Shown here piece by piece: positions 1-9,400 of a stretch of 13,762 bases of DNA (position 1 is its first letter; each line of letters opens with the position of its first letter). The notes under the pieces are model-generated. The model worked only from the letters and a program-made list of their open reading frames with translations, had not been told where the DNA came from and searched no databases. This stretch comes from Larix sibirica (Eukaryota > Streptophyta > Pinopsida > Pinales > Pinaceae). The translations under genes were made by a program, and so were the position numbers. Location of the stretch: assembly GCA_004151065.3 (NCBI GenBank), contig NWUY0303932029.1, positions 1 through 13,762 on the forward strand, written 5' to 3'.

Positions 1-2
1 AT

Positions 3-1879
3 TTATTTCCTTATCAAATGAAGGACATTGAGGTGGGTATTAAATACCTTGGATACATTATCAAACCCAACTGCTATCATGTTGCCGACTGGAATTGGCT
101 TATTCAGAAGATTACTAGAAGAATTAATTCCTGGTCACATAGGTGGCTTACATTGGGGGGGAGGCTTATCTTGGTTAAATATGTGCTACAGAGTGTTCCG
201 GTGTATTGGTTCTCACTATTTGTTGTTACAACGATGGTGATTGAGAATATCCGGCGCAAAAAATTTCATTTCTTATGGGGAGGTCATGCTGGTGCCATGA
301 AGCTATATCTTACCAGCTGGGAGAGTATTTCTATGCCCATACAGATGGGGGGATGGGGGATCAAATGCTTGAAGGCCTTCAACCAGGCACTGTGCGCAAA
401 GAGCCTCTGGCACAATCTGTTTGATGAGGGACTTTGGGGTAAGATTATAAAAGCCAAGTATTTGAATGACCTTCCACCAAGCCATTGGTTCAGGGCATAG
501 TGCACTACTCCATCTAAAATATCAGAAGTTTGGAGAAGCCTTCTTAAGACGTTACCTACCATAAATCTTTCTCTTTGTAGGGCGGTGGGCCAAGGTATAC
601 AAACCTTTGTGGGAATCAATCTGATTTTGGGCCTTCATGAAGATTACAAGCTGTCTTCGGATCTTTTAAGAGAGATACAGGGCATAGGCATATTTGTATT
701 GAAACAGGTGGTAAAGTCCCTTGATGATTCCACAATTTAGTGGTTCTCCTCCATTGATTTGTCACTTCCTAGACCACTTTGTGAAGAATGGGACACGTTT
801 GTTCACAAGTTGATCTCAGTTGGCATTTTCATTATTGACATCTCCGATCTGTTGGTTTGGGAATTGAATCCCTTGAAGGGAACGGTGACTGCCAGGATGG
901 CGTACAACACCATGTTCGATGTTATGCAGGGGACAACTGATAATAGGTGGATGAGGAGATTGTGGAGTGATAAGTTGCCACTAAAAATCAGCTGCTGCAT
1001 TTGGTTATGCTTAGAGAAAAAAATTCTGACTTGACAAAACCTACAGAAAAGGGGGCTTTAATGGACCGGGCATTTGTCAGTTGTGTCAAAAGCATACAAA
1101 AGACATTAACCATCTCTTTGAGAGATGCTCTTTTTTTCAAGGGATTTGGCGAATGCTTAGGATACACTCTCCACAGCTCCCTGGATGGGAAAGGAACCTG
1201 TTCATTGAAAATATGGTGTTATAATCTTTCGCAGGTGAACATCTATACTGTCTTTATTACTATCTGGGAAGTATGGCGTGAAAGAAATGGGGTGATATTT
1301 AGGGATAGTAGGTCTAATTCTGATTTAGTTTATGCTCGTATATGGGCATGGTCCCTTTCTGAAAATGGTCCTCCAAACAAAATTATGAATAGGTCATTAT
1401 CTTTTGATGAAAATGAGCATACCTTTCCTATTGGTTACTTTGATGGAGCTGCTCAGGGGGGAGTTTGTGGCACAGGCATGGTCTTAAAAATTTCTTCGGA
1501 CCATTACTTTCATTTGCATCTCAAAGCAGGGAGAGGCACCAATACCAGAGTTGAGCTTCTAGCTCTATAGGTGCTTCTGTGGTATGCCAGGAAGGTGAAC
1601 ATAGATACTTTTCACATTTTTGGGGACTCACAGTGTATTATTGAGTGGGAATCAGGTAAAGTATGCTTGAGGCCTTTACTACTAGATCACTAGATGCAGA
1701 GGACACGAGCATTGATTATGGCCTTTACTGAACTCTCTTTTACTCATATTTATCGATGCTTTGACAAGGATACTGATGGTCTCTCAAAGCTGGCTCTGGG
1801 TGATATGGATGGTATTCTTCTAGTCAAGGAATTTAGAGGAGCATTCCTAGTTAGAGAGAACATATTGGAAATATGTTAA
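3..1879 (+). pseudogene. LINE A ORF2 C-terminal half (RT thumb, zf-RVT, RNase H), broken
   Basis: From base 3 the frame reads a plant-LINE RT C-terminus: KYLGYIIKPN, then INSWSHRWLTLGGRLILVK, VPVYWFSL, FHFLWGG and GGWGIKCLKAFNQAL. That frame runs to 1034 with stops at 498-500 (TAG), 738-740 (TAG) and 1032-1034 (TGA), each sitting where a coding codon is expected. An apparent extra base near 1056 shifts the frame, after which the zinc-finger-like CQLCQKHTKDINHLFERC can be read. A second shift lies near 1225. RNase H follows: YFDGAAQGG (Asp codon 1442-1444), RVELLAL, FGDSQCIIEW and DKDTDGLSK, so all four acidic catalytic positions appear retained. Further in-frame TAGs fall at 1568-1570 and 1691-1693. 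The last codon is followed by TAA at 1877-1879. The protein would have copied element RNA into DNA and removed RNA from the hybrid. It cannot be made as one chain now. Confidence 0.85.
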
Positions 1880-2127
1880 ATGACAACGTTGGGTCTTTTT
1901 GGACAATTTTTTGTATGAAGTATGGACACTATCTGTGTTACTAGTTTTATGTTTTTCTGTGGATTGAACAATTTTGTGAACATAAATTTTAGAAAGATGA
2001 ATTTTCTGTATCGATGAATGGACGGTGGGTATTGAGAAGACATCTCGCTTCTCAAGCAATGTATTGTAATGAAGACACATATTTTTCTCTTAATAAAAAG
2101 GTGTTTTTTTTCGATATGAAAAAAAGG
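1880..2127 (+). other. LINE A 3' UTR
   Basis: AT-rich, non-coding sequence follows the ORF2 stop. It contains TTGTAATG at about 2064-2071, then TTAATAAAAAGG with an AATAAA hexamer at 2092-2097, a T-run, and an A7 tract near 2119-2125. The TGTAA...TTTAATA-A-rich arrangement resembles the ends of LINE C and LINE D on the opposite strand. The right boundary is inferred only from the last A-tract. Confidence 0.5.
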
Positions 2128-2293
2128 GATATGTTTGGGTTATTTGGAGCTATTTTGCTAATGTATTGGGGTTTTTCTATAATTTATCATCATTATTCTT
2201 CTCAGGAGTCATACTCCACATCTACATTTGGTATTTTAAATGTTTATTATGTCATTTTGTGTAATATGAATCACAATTAGTGGTATCGAAGCA
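2128..2293 (+). other. possible LTR end and tRNA-iMet-type primer binding site
   Basis: TGGTATCGAAGC at 2281-2292 matches the usual Ty1/copia primer binding site (TGGTATCAGAGC, complementary to the 3' end of initiator tRNA-Met) at 10 of 12 positions. It lies five bases after a CACA that could end an LTR. The AT-rich sequence before it could be a short LTR, with TG at about 2132 as a possible start. No second copy of this sequence was found downstream, and no gag or pol frame follows. It could equally be a chance match, so this is a weak call. Confidence 0.25.
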
Positions 2294-2645
2294 AGTAATT
2301 TCTCACATCATTGCCATCAAGGAGCACCCTTCACTACTGGAGCTATAACTTTTGACAAGGATGTCCAACTTACAGTTCGTTTGATTATTTGGAAAGAATA
2401 CTCTAGAGGTATCTCTAGTTAAAATTTCAACAAAATTGGTGCAAAGACCTATAAGATGTGGTCTACACAATTCAAAGATCAAGTCCAGACCTAAAGAGCT
2501 AGCCAAAACAATGAGAGTAACTTAAATGTGCATATCCATCGATTTCTATATCCAAATTTAGTGACATTTAATTTTATAGGAAAAAACACACATGATATTG
2601 TCTCGTTAAAACTTCAATAAATTCTAGGAAATAATTCTTGTACTT
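2294..2645. other. non-coding stretch, nothing recognised
   Basis: AT-rich sequence with no coding frame of note on either strand, no RNA gene and no terminal repeat seen. It directly follows the possible primer binding site, so it could be internal sequence of a decayed LTR element, but no motif supports that. Confidence 0.3.
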
Positions 2646-2657
2646 ATTAATGGGGTC

Positions 2658-2711
2658 TTCATTCAATAGTTAGACAACGGTAGTGAATTTCCCCAATTAG
2701 GGTTCAAACCC
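2658..2711 (+). promoter_or_regulatory. possible tRNA-derived SINE promoter (A and B boxes)
   Basis: GGTTCAAACCC at 2701-2711 fits the RNA polymerase III B-box consensus GGTTCRANYCC at every position. About 40 bases upstream, a segment around 2661-2679 aligns with the tRNA A-box region TAGCTCAGTGGTTAGAGCA at roughly 11 of 19 positions; most mismatches are transitions. The spacing suits a tRNA-derived SINE head. No acceptor-stem pairing is evident, so it is not a functional tRNA gene. The body and tail of such a SINE were not delimited. Confidence 0.35.
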
Positions 2712-2825
2712 TTAGAGACATGTTTGTTTTTTGAGGTTGTCTCACTCATGCTAGCGAGTCATTTCAAGTGGTTGGGGCCAAGTGCAAATATTGGGTGAAA
2801 TTGGTGGAATACATACCTCCCTCTT

Positions 2826-2930
2826 GCAACTTCTTAACCAAATAAATATTTCTCGAGTGATGTAAATCATGTGCATTCGTTGTAATAATCTCAGATAGGG
2901 GAAGTGCATGCTTATCAAACCATGATAAGA
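2826..2930 (+). repeat. 105-bp direct repeat, copy 1
   Basis: The sequence from GCAACTTCTTAAC to CATGATAAGA recurs exactly 167 bp downstream (2993-3097) with scattered substitutions but no net length change. Both copies keep the order GCAACTTCTTAAC, AAATAAAT, CTCGAGTG, TGTAAATCAT, GGGGAAG, GCATGCTTAT and CATGATAAGA. No coding function is evident. It may be part of a larger repeat family or tandem array. Confidence 0.85.
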
Positions 2931-2948
2931 AAAATATCTGTGCCCGTG

Positions 2949-2970
2949 CACACACACACACACACACACA
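2949..2970 (+). repeat. (CA)11 microsatellite
   Basis: Eleven perfect CA units lie between the two copies of the 105-bp repeat. The run is preceded by GTG, so GTGCAC forms a small palindrome at its left edge. Confidence 0.95.
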
Positions 2971-2992
2971 GATAAAGATAATACCCCCACCC

Positions 2993-3097
2993 GCAACTTC
3001 TTAACGAAATAAATCTTCCTCGAGTGTTGTAAATCATATGCATTCATTGAAACAATCTTAGATGGGGGAAGGGCATGCTTATTGCATCATGATAAGA
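2993..3097 (+). repeat. 105-bp direct repeat, copy 2
   Basis: Second copy of the repeat at 2826-2930, offset 167 bp. It is followed by AAAGATAATTCCC, which resembles the AAAGATAATACCC that precedes this copy, suggesting that the spacer is also part of the repeating unit and that the CA run expanded inside it. Confidence 0.85.
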
Positions 3098-3159
3098 GGA
3101 AGATTCCTTTAAAAAAATATAAATAAATAAAAGATAATTCCCATGCCCATACATGCTAG

Positions 3160-4707
3160 GGTTTGTATATTTCAATTGGGTCTAGCTCAGGCAATTGTAG
3201 GAGGAGTTTTATTGTCACAATCCCAAAGCTTCGGTGCCTGAACTTTGGAAATCATGCGGCACCATCCTTCCCGGGGACTTTATCACCCAATAATACTCAT
3301 CTCTGGACTATGCCTCTTCACTCAAAGCATGCCCATACCTTCTGCCTTGAGCTACCTGTTTCCTAATCCTATTGCGCCCAACAACCTTCCCCAACCCTTG
3401 GATGTTTACTTATTATTTGTGTTGTCTACTTATCTTGTTATACTTAGCCAAAATTCCATAAGCATACACAATCTAACCACAAGAACCACACAAGTATGAT
3501 AAGTGCCCAGACTGGGCATCGACAAGCCTTTCATTGAAGAAGTATACAAATACATAATGGAGAAAAACAAAGGTGAGGGTTTGGCGACTTCTTGCGGACA
3601 CCCTCTTACAAACAATAGTTCAACCTGGGCAGCCTGCCCACTTCATTCATGGTTGTCGATGCATTGTGCATGTCATCATTTCTGTTGTCGATGCACTATG
3701 CCTCTTGTCTATTCTGCTTCTGACGCACTATGCTACTATCAGTTCTGCTACCGACAACTCTTGTTGCCAATGGTCACACCTCTATCAATGGATCTATTTG
3801 CCCAAAAGTCTTTGTTGAAACCTCGTTGTCTCCCACAAGTCTACCTCATGCAACACTTGTACCTCAATGCATTGAGTTGCCTCCTAACAACACTCATCCA
3901 TCAACAAGATTGTTCCTTAGCCTTTGTCATGGAGAGTCTACCCTTGGGCACCCCTTCAACCCATAACTAGCTTCCTGTTAGACTTGGTCACGTTGCCCAT
4001 CCTCTTCCAACTTATTGCCTTGGCTTGTTGTCACATGCCTAATTCCTAACTCATCTTAGCACCCTTGTTCCTTAACATGTTATGCCTCCCATGCTTGGTT
4101 TCCTTTGCCTCAAGTGAACCCAACCACTTACACGAGAGAGTTTCCCATTCTTTCTCATGAGTAGGTGCCCTACTCTTCCTTAGTCGACTTCTTCCCTAAG
4201 GCACTCAAGCCCTTTCTTGGCTAATTTCTCTCCTAAGGTGCCCAACAGCATACATGTTTGCTCGGTGGTGTGCAACTGTTTTCCCCTCACTGAGGTGTCT
4301 CACCACTGCATATGGGAAAGTGGACCTGATGATCCTTAATTCTTCTTGCGATCTACCCAAGTGTCTTCTTGTTGATGTGCCCTTACTCAACACACTTTGT
4401 CGAGAAGTCCCCCTTGGTGCCCAATGCTAGTCTTCTTGGTCATTGCTTGTGTCAATATTGTAGCCTCCTCTTCGAGCCCCTTCACCGAGGGCCACTTTGT
4501 CGAGGCCTCTTCCTCAAATCCCCTTATCATGCACGCACGCCCATCCCATCATCTTTGTCCATGGTTTTCGGGTGTGCTTCTGAATGCATCCATCTTGTCG
4601 AATAATTCCTTGGTCATGCATGGGCTTGCCGGTCTCAAGTGCACCCAAGCCCTCTAATGGGTGAGTGAGTGTGGGTTGGTTGTCGACCCCAAGGTAGGGG
4701 TGTTATA
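3160..4707 (-). mobile_element. possible minus-strand Ty3/gypsy-type LTR fragment
   Basis: At 4697-4707 the minus strand reads TATAACACCCC, close to the TGTAACACCCC found at the 5' end of many plant Ty3/gypsy LTRs (TG to TA being a single transition). The whole stretch to its left is clearly pyrimidine-rich on the + strand, unlike both flanks, and carries only short ORFs with no recognised domain in any frame. A plain reading is a long LTR, or LTR plus untranslated sequence, in reverse orientation. The left edge is not resolved: I found no matching TG...CA terminus, primer binding site or 5-bp duplication. 3160 marks only where composition changes. Confidence 0.3.
3653..3735 (+). repeat. short degenerate tandem motif
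   Basis: A motif close to TTGTCGATGCAYTRTGC occurs near 3654, again near 3685, and more weakly near 3719 as TCTGACGCACTATGC, a period of about 31-34 bp. It lies inside the pyrimidine-rich stretch and has no known role. Confidence 0.4.
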
Positions 4708-5261
4708 GTTATCCTCTTGCACCAATAAAATATGCAAAAAAGGAAAAATGAATGTTTCCTCTTGGGCCAATAAAGTGCTTTCATACCACTTGTTATTATC
4801 CTTAATATTGAGGCTAATAACAAATAATATATCCAAGAATATGCTAGGAAAGATCCAATACTTCATTGAATCTAAAAAAAATCAGTAGGGTAACTTCATA
4901 CAATAATAATTTTATGGAAGGATAAAAAATTGCTCATGTGCAGCTTTGAGGGGGCGACCTCTAGATGAGCAATGCTCCAATGTAATAATAATTACTTGAC
5001 ATCTCCCACAAGGAGGACTCCATCTTCATTATAGCTACCAGGTAAACCTTTATCTTAACCACTTTTGTCCCTATATTAATGAACAAGTCATATTACATTT
5101 ATAGAATTCTAACTACCTAGAGGGCCTTATTTAATGATAATTACATTAAATAGTCATCATACATATCATATCATTAATTCCAGTGGGTTCTTACATCCCT
5201 ATTACATAATGGGGGGTCCCACCACAATTGATATCCTTGAATATAATATGCCATCTCCCAT
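4708..5261. other. AT-rich non-coding stretch
   Basis: No coding frame, RNA gene or terminal repeat was recognised. A short direct repeat is present: CCTCTTG...CCAATAAA at about 4713 and again at about 4758. Each copy contains a CCAAT pentamer. The right part must hold the unresolved 5' boundary of LINE B, whose first recognisable codons start at about 5262. Confidence 0.4.
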
Positions 5262-6400
5262 GGAAGGGTTTTCTTTCTAACACTCTTTGATAATGCTTTA
5301 GAGAGAGAGAAAATTGTTATGACTCAAAGGGAGTGTATGTTATCGCATTCTAGCTAATATTGGGCTCCTCTAGCTTGTTCTTAAATCACTGGACGTCGGG
5401 TTTCAACCCTCGAGAAGGACCTTTTGCGTTTCAACATATTTTGGTCCTCCTTCCAATTTTTTTGATTGAGCTATGGATGGACGTGGCACTGCAGGCGATA
5501 ATGAATACCCTTGGGAATTTTGTAGATTTGGTTGAAGACCTCTTATCATTGCAAGATAAACCAGTTGCTCGAGTGTTGGTTCAATTGGACCTAAGTAAGG
5601 GTTTGTCCACAAATTTGAAAGTTGAGTGGAGCTTATGTAGTTTCAATAAGCCCCTAGATTACTTGAAGTTTCCTTATAGGTGCTTGACATGCCACAAGGT
5701 TGGCCATCTCATGCATGATTTTTCTATGCCAAGCAAAAAGGCCTAGAAGAAAGCATGGGTAAAAAATTATGAGCCTTTATCTGCACATGTTTTGGTTGAT
5801 GCTACTAATACTTTAACACAAGTGTCGAAAGGGACTCCTTTGCATGAAGTTGGTGGCGCAAATTCTCAGGCTATCTTATCTTTGAAAGTGCATCACTCCC
5901 TGGTTTTTGCACCACCTAGCCTTGATCACAGATCAAAGGACGCAAAAGAACTTAGTAAGTTTACTCCATTACTTTCTTCAGCTACTATGGATAGTCCCTC
6001 CTCTCCTTTGTCTCTTATTCATGATGTCAAGAGTTGGTGTTCGATCCCTATCATGATCCCTATCTCTTTGGATTGTTTGGGTGAAGCCTATCATGATGAG
6101 GCTCTTTCAAAAAAGGAAAGAGAGTACCCTCCCTTGGAATAAAACCCTCACGTTGAGGTTCTACACTCCAAGCAAAGGAATATTCCCATTGCTTCTTGTC
6201 CCTATATTCTTAAGACTATAAATCCTCCCGATCTTGAGCAGATGGGGATTGTGGATAGGGGTTTGGCTCCACTTGTTGGAAAATCCTCTCAACTTGGCCA
6301 AAAATATTTCATTTCCAAAGCCAATTTAACAACCTCCAAGGAAGTAGAGAAGGGAAAACAACAAACCATTGGTCGAGTTCTTATAGTAGACAAGCCTTAG
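5262..6400 (+). pseudogene. LINE B ORF1 (DUF4283-like, CCHC zinc knuckle), broken
   Basis: ORF1 of plant LINEs encodes an RNA-binding protein that packages element RNA. At 5262 the frame reads GRVFFLTLFDNALEREKIV, like the middle of a DUF4283 domain. A frameshift near 5345 moves to the frame reading LFLNHWTSGFNPREGP, FLIELWMDVALQAIMNTLG and ARVLVQLDLSKGL, the usual DUF4283 C-terminal pattern. A zinc knuckle follows, CLTCHKVGHLMHDF, with spacing C-x2-C-x4-H-x4-F. The last cysteine is replaced by Phe (TTT, one change from TGT). The same frame continues through TAG at 5744-5746 and TAA at 6140-6142 to TAG at 6398-6400, as hydrophilic, low-complexity sequence. The start codon is not visible. Identification is strong from pattern; domain limits are approximate. 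Confidence 0.8.
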
Positions 6401-6414
6401 TCAAAGGTTACTCA

Positions 6415-9400
6415 TTGATTTTGCTCTCCTTAAATGTGAGAGATGTGGGGGGTTCCCATGAAAGAAAAGCCTTAAGAAGATTGTTCATTTTTATTGTACA
6501 TACGTTGTTTTATTTTAGGAAACAATGTGTGTCGGCTCAAAATCTATCTAATTTTTGTCCCCTTTATTATTTCATTGGAATTTATGTACCATAGATGCAT
6601 TTGGTATGTCAAATGGTCTTGTTATAGCCCGGATTTCCACTTTTCATGCTTTCATGACGAATGTTATCCCTACATGTATCATCTTGGAAGGGGAAGCCAA
6701 TGACTTGGGAAAATCTTTTAAAATCGTTAATATTTATGGGCCATGTGGAGATTAAAGTCATATTGGAGAGGCTTTGAAAGCTCATTACTGTTGGTAGGAG
6801 ATAACATAATCCTTTCTGGTGATCTCAATCTCACATTATCTCCATGTGAGATCAATGGAGATTTGGTGATACTAGATCCTTTGGCGGATTATTTTATTTA
6901 TTACTTTGAAGAGGAAAAGATCATTGATGTTGAACCGGTCCAGTTGGTCCCGAATTGGCATAATGCGAGGTGAGGCAGGTCGCGAATCTCAAAAATATTG
7001 GATCGATTCTTCGTGGAAAAACAATTAATCGAAGAGGTTGAACACTACAAGTCATGGGTTGGGAGGCTCATCCGACCATAGTCTTATTCTATTACAATCA
7101 ACAAAGGAGTATTCGTAGCCTCCTACCCTATTTAAGTTAAACCATGCTTGGTTAGAGGACAAGAAGTTTCATTCCATTGTCACCACAAACTGGAAATTAT
7201 ATGACGCACTGGACATGGACTCAACAATGCTATAATTTTCCAATAATCTCATGCGGGTGAAAAAATTAGTTGCTGTATGGGACAAACAGAAAAAGGCTAA
7301 TGACAAGTTGAGTTGAATTTGGTGGAGCTAGATATAGGGACTCTTTTTGAGCAAAAATATTTAGGTGTTTTTAGTGCCATGGATTTGGAGAAACTAAAAA
7401 TTTTAGAGGAAACAAAAAGGAAACTTTTGGAAATGGAGGAAATAACTTACAGACTTAAAAGTAGGGTTATCTGGTTGGAGACAACAAAACAATTTTTTTT
7501 CATAAATTTTCTTCGCATATGAAATCAATGAATAGGATCTGGGAAATGGACCTTCGGGAACAACTCACATCCAGTTCTTCCTTAAAGAACCAAAATCATC
7601 TCACATTGTTGAGCAATTGAGAATCATTCTACTACTTCTTAGGTATTTCTATCAATCTATGAATGATAGTTTAGATGCTATGGTTACTAAGAAATAATTG
7701 AATGGTATATTGTCTTCTTTTAAAAAGGTTAACACTCCAGGCCCTAATGGTTTTACTGTGAAATTCCACGTTGGCTTCTATGGATTTTAGAGGAGGATAT
7801 TTTGAGGGTAATCAATGAATCTAGGACATTAGTTAATGTTCCAGGGGCAATAAATTAAACTTTCATTGCATTAATTCCAAATAAAAATGATGTTGTTTCT
7901 TTTGAGGATTGTAGGTCCATTTCTCTCTATAAACTTTTCTACACATTCATTTCAAAGATTATTGCCAACAGAACTAAAGGAATGTTGTCAACATTTATTT
8001 CAGAATAACAATCTGGTTTCTTGTCCAAGCATCAAATTCATGTTGAAATGGGTTCAACACATAAAGGTATCCATTCAATAAAATTAAACAAAACCCTTGC
8101 CATTATTTTAAATATTGGTATGTCAAAGGCCTATGACAAGGTCAATTGGAAATTCATCAAGTTGGTTCTTCTTAAAATGGGCATTAGTTTGAATACATTT
8201 AATTGGATTTTGGGTTGTGTCTCTTCAACATATTATGCGATTCTTATAAATGGTTCTCCTTCTGGTTTATTTGAAGCCTGCAGGGGCCCTAGAAAAGGTA
8301 GACCCCTTTCACCTTTTTTGTTTTTGTTGATTGCGAAAGGTTTAAGAATATTAATTGGCTCGACAAAATGTGCAGGTAGACTCAAAGGTATCAAAGTAGA
8401 AGATTCGTTAGTGCTTACCCATGTTTTGTTTGTTGATGATATATTGCTCTTTGGAGATGGCTTATTCATAGAAAGGAGGGTACTAACAAACATTTTGGAT
8501 ACTTATCATCTAGCAGCAAGAATGGAGGTGAATCAGAATAAGTCTAAGTTTTTATTTAATCCTCTCTCTCCAAAAGTAGAGGCACAACTATTTTAGCTCT
8601 TTCACATCACAATAGGCCACTTAGATAGTGGTCTAAAATACCTAGTTTTTTACTTGAAACCAAATGATTACAGATCATTTAACTGACTGTGCCTTTATAA
8701 AAAGATTGAAGCTAGGGTCACATGTTGGTGTTGTCATTGGTTATCCCATGGAGGATGATTTGTACTTGTTAAATCTATCCTTGAGAGTATTCTGGTTTAT
8801 TGGCCTTCATCAATGCATTTCCCTAAAGGAATTCTAAACAAAATCCAGAAAATATGCTTTAGCTTTTTATGGATTGGTAAGAAACAAAAAGAAGGTATCC
8901 CCATTGTTAAGTGGTCAACTTCGGGAAGACCAAAGGGAGGTGGAGGGTGGGGCCTAAACAAAATTTACCTATTTGGACAAGCCTTGACATCAAAGAATTT
9001 GTGGATACTTCTTTTCAATGAAGGCCTTTGGGGTAATATAACAAGCATAAAATATTTCAAGGAGTACTCTATTGAAGAATGGTTGAGATTGGATAACAAA
9101 TCTTCAAGAGGAACCTTGAATGACTTGAAAGGATTGGTATGAGCATTCCCAATTTTAGGTAGGTGGATGGTGTAGAAAGTGGATAGAGGATATAAATTAA
9201 GGATTAGTGAGGATCCTTGGGTTGGTGCTTCGGGAAATTACAAACTTTCAAAGGAGTTGTTGGTAGTCCTTCATGAGAAAGAAATTACTACTTTGGAAAA
9301 TACAGGGTCTCGAGCAAATCCTAGAAGATGGCTTCAGATTTTGAAATCTATTGGAGTTCTAAATTTATAGGGTGTTATGTCCATTGAATGGACCAATTAC

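Larger units (their letters stand above)
1..2127 (+). mobile_element. LINE A: 3' half of an L1-type non-LTR retrotransposon
   Basis: This is the downstream part of a plant LINE that enters the window already inside ORF2. The order seen is RT thumb/connection, zf-RVT-like cysteine segment, RNase H, then a 3' UTR with an AATAAA at 2092-2097 and a short A-rich tract near 2119-2125. That order is standard for plant L1-clade elements carrying RNase H. Endonuclease and the RT catalytic motifs would lie to the left of base 1. The exact 3' end is uncertain because the A-tract is short and the left flank needed to find a target-site duplication is missing. The coding part carries several stops and frameshifts, so the copy is dead. 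Confidence 0.85.

Noticed and set aside
284-619. 111-codon minus-strand ORF
   Set aside because: It lies opposite the clearly recognisable RT thumb of LINE A and is a shadow of it.
2014-2280. 88-codon + strand ORF with aromatic-rich, membrane-like sequence
   Set aside because: Runs from the LINE A 3' UTR through the A-tract into the possible LTR; hydrophobicity follows from T-rich DNA.
2658-2730. Functional tRNA gene
   Set aside because: B-box is perfect, but no acceptor stem or anticodon arm can be formed and the A-box is degraded.
2751-3047. Minus-strand ORF with Val-Cys repeats
   Set aside because: The Val-Cys run is the translation of the CA microsatellite, and the frame spans the direct repeat; no protein signal.
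3503-3970. 155-codon + strand ORF (with overlapping frames 3573-3818 and 3730-3966)
   Set aside because: Unusually rich in Cys, Leu, His and Ser because the DNA is pyrimidine-rich; several overlapping frames are open for the same reason, and no domain or consistent codon pattern is visible.
4369-4657. Overlapping + strand ORFs of 78 and 86 codons
   Set aside because: Same composition effect in the pyrimidine-rich block; no recognisable protein, and the block is better explained as an LTR.
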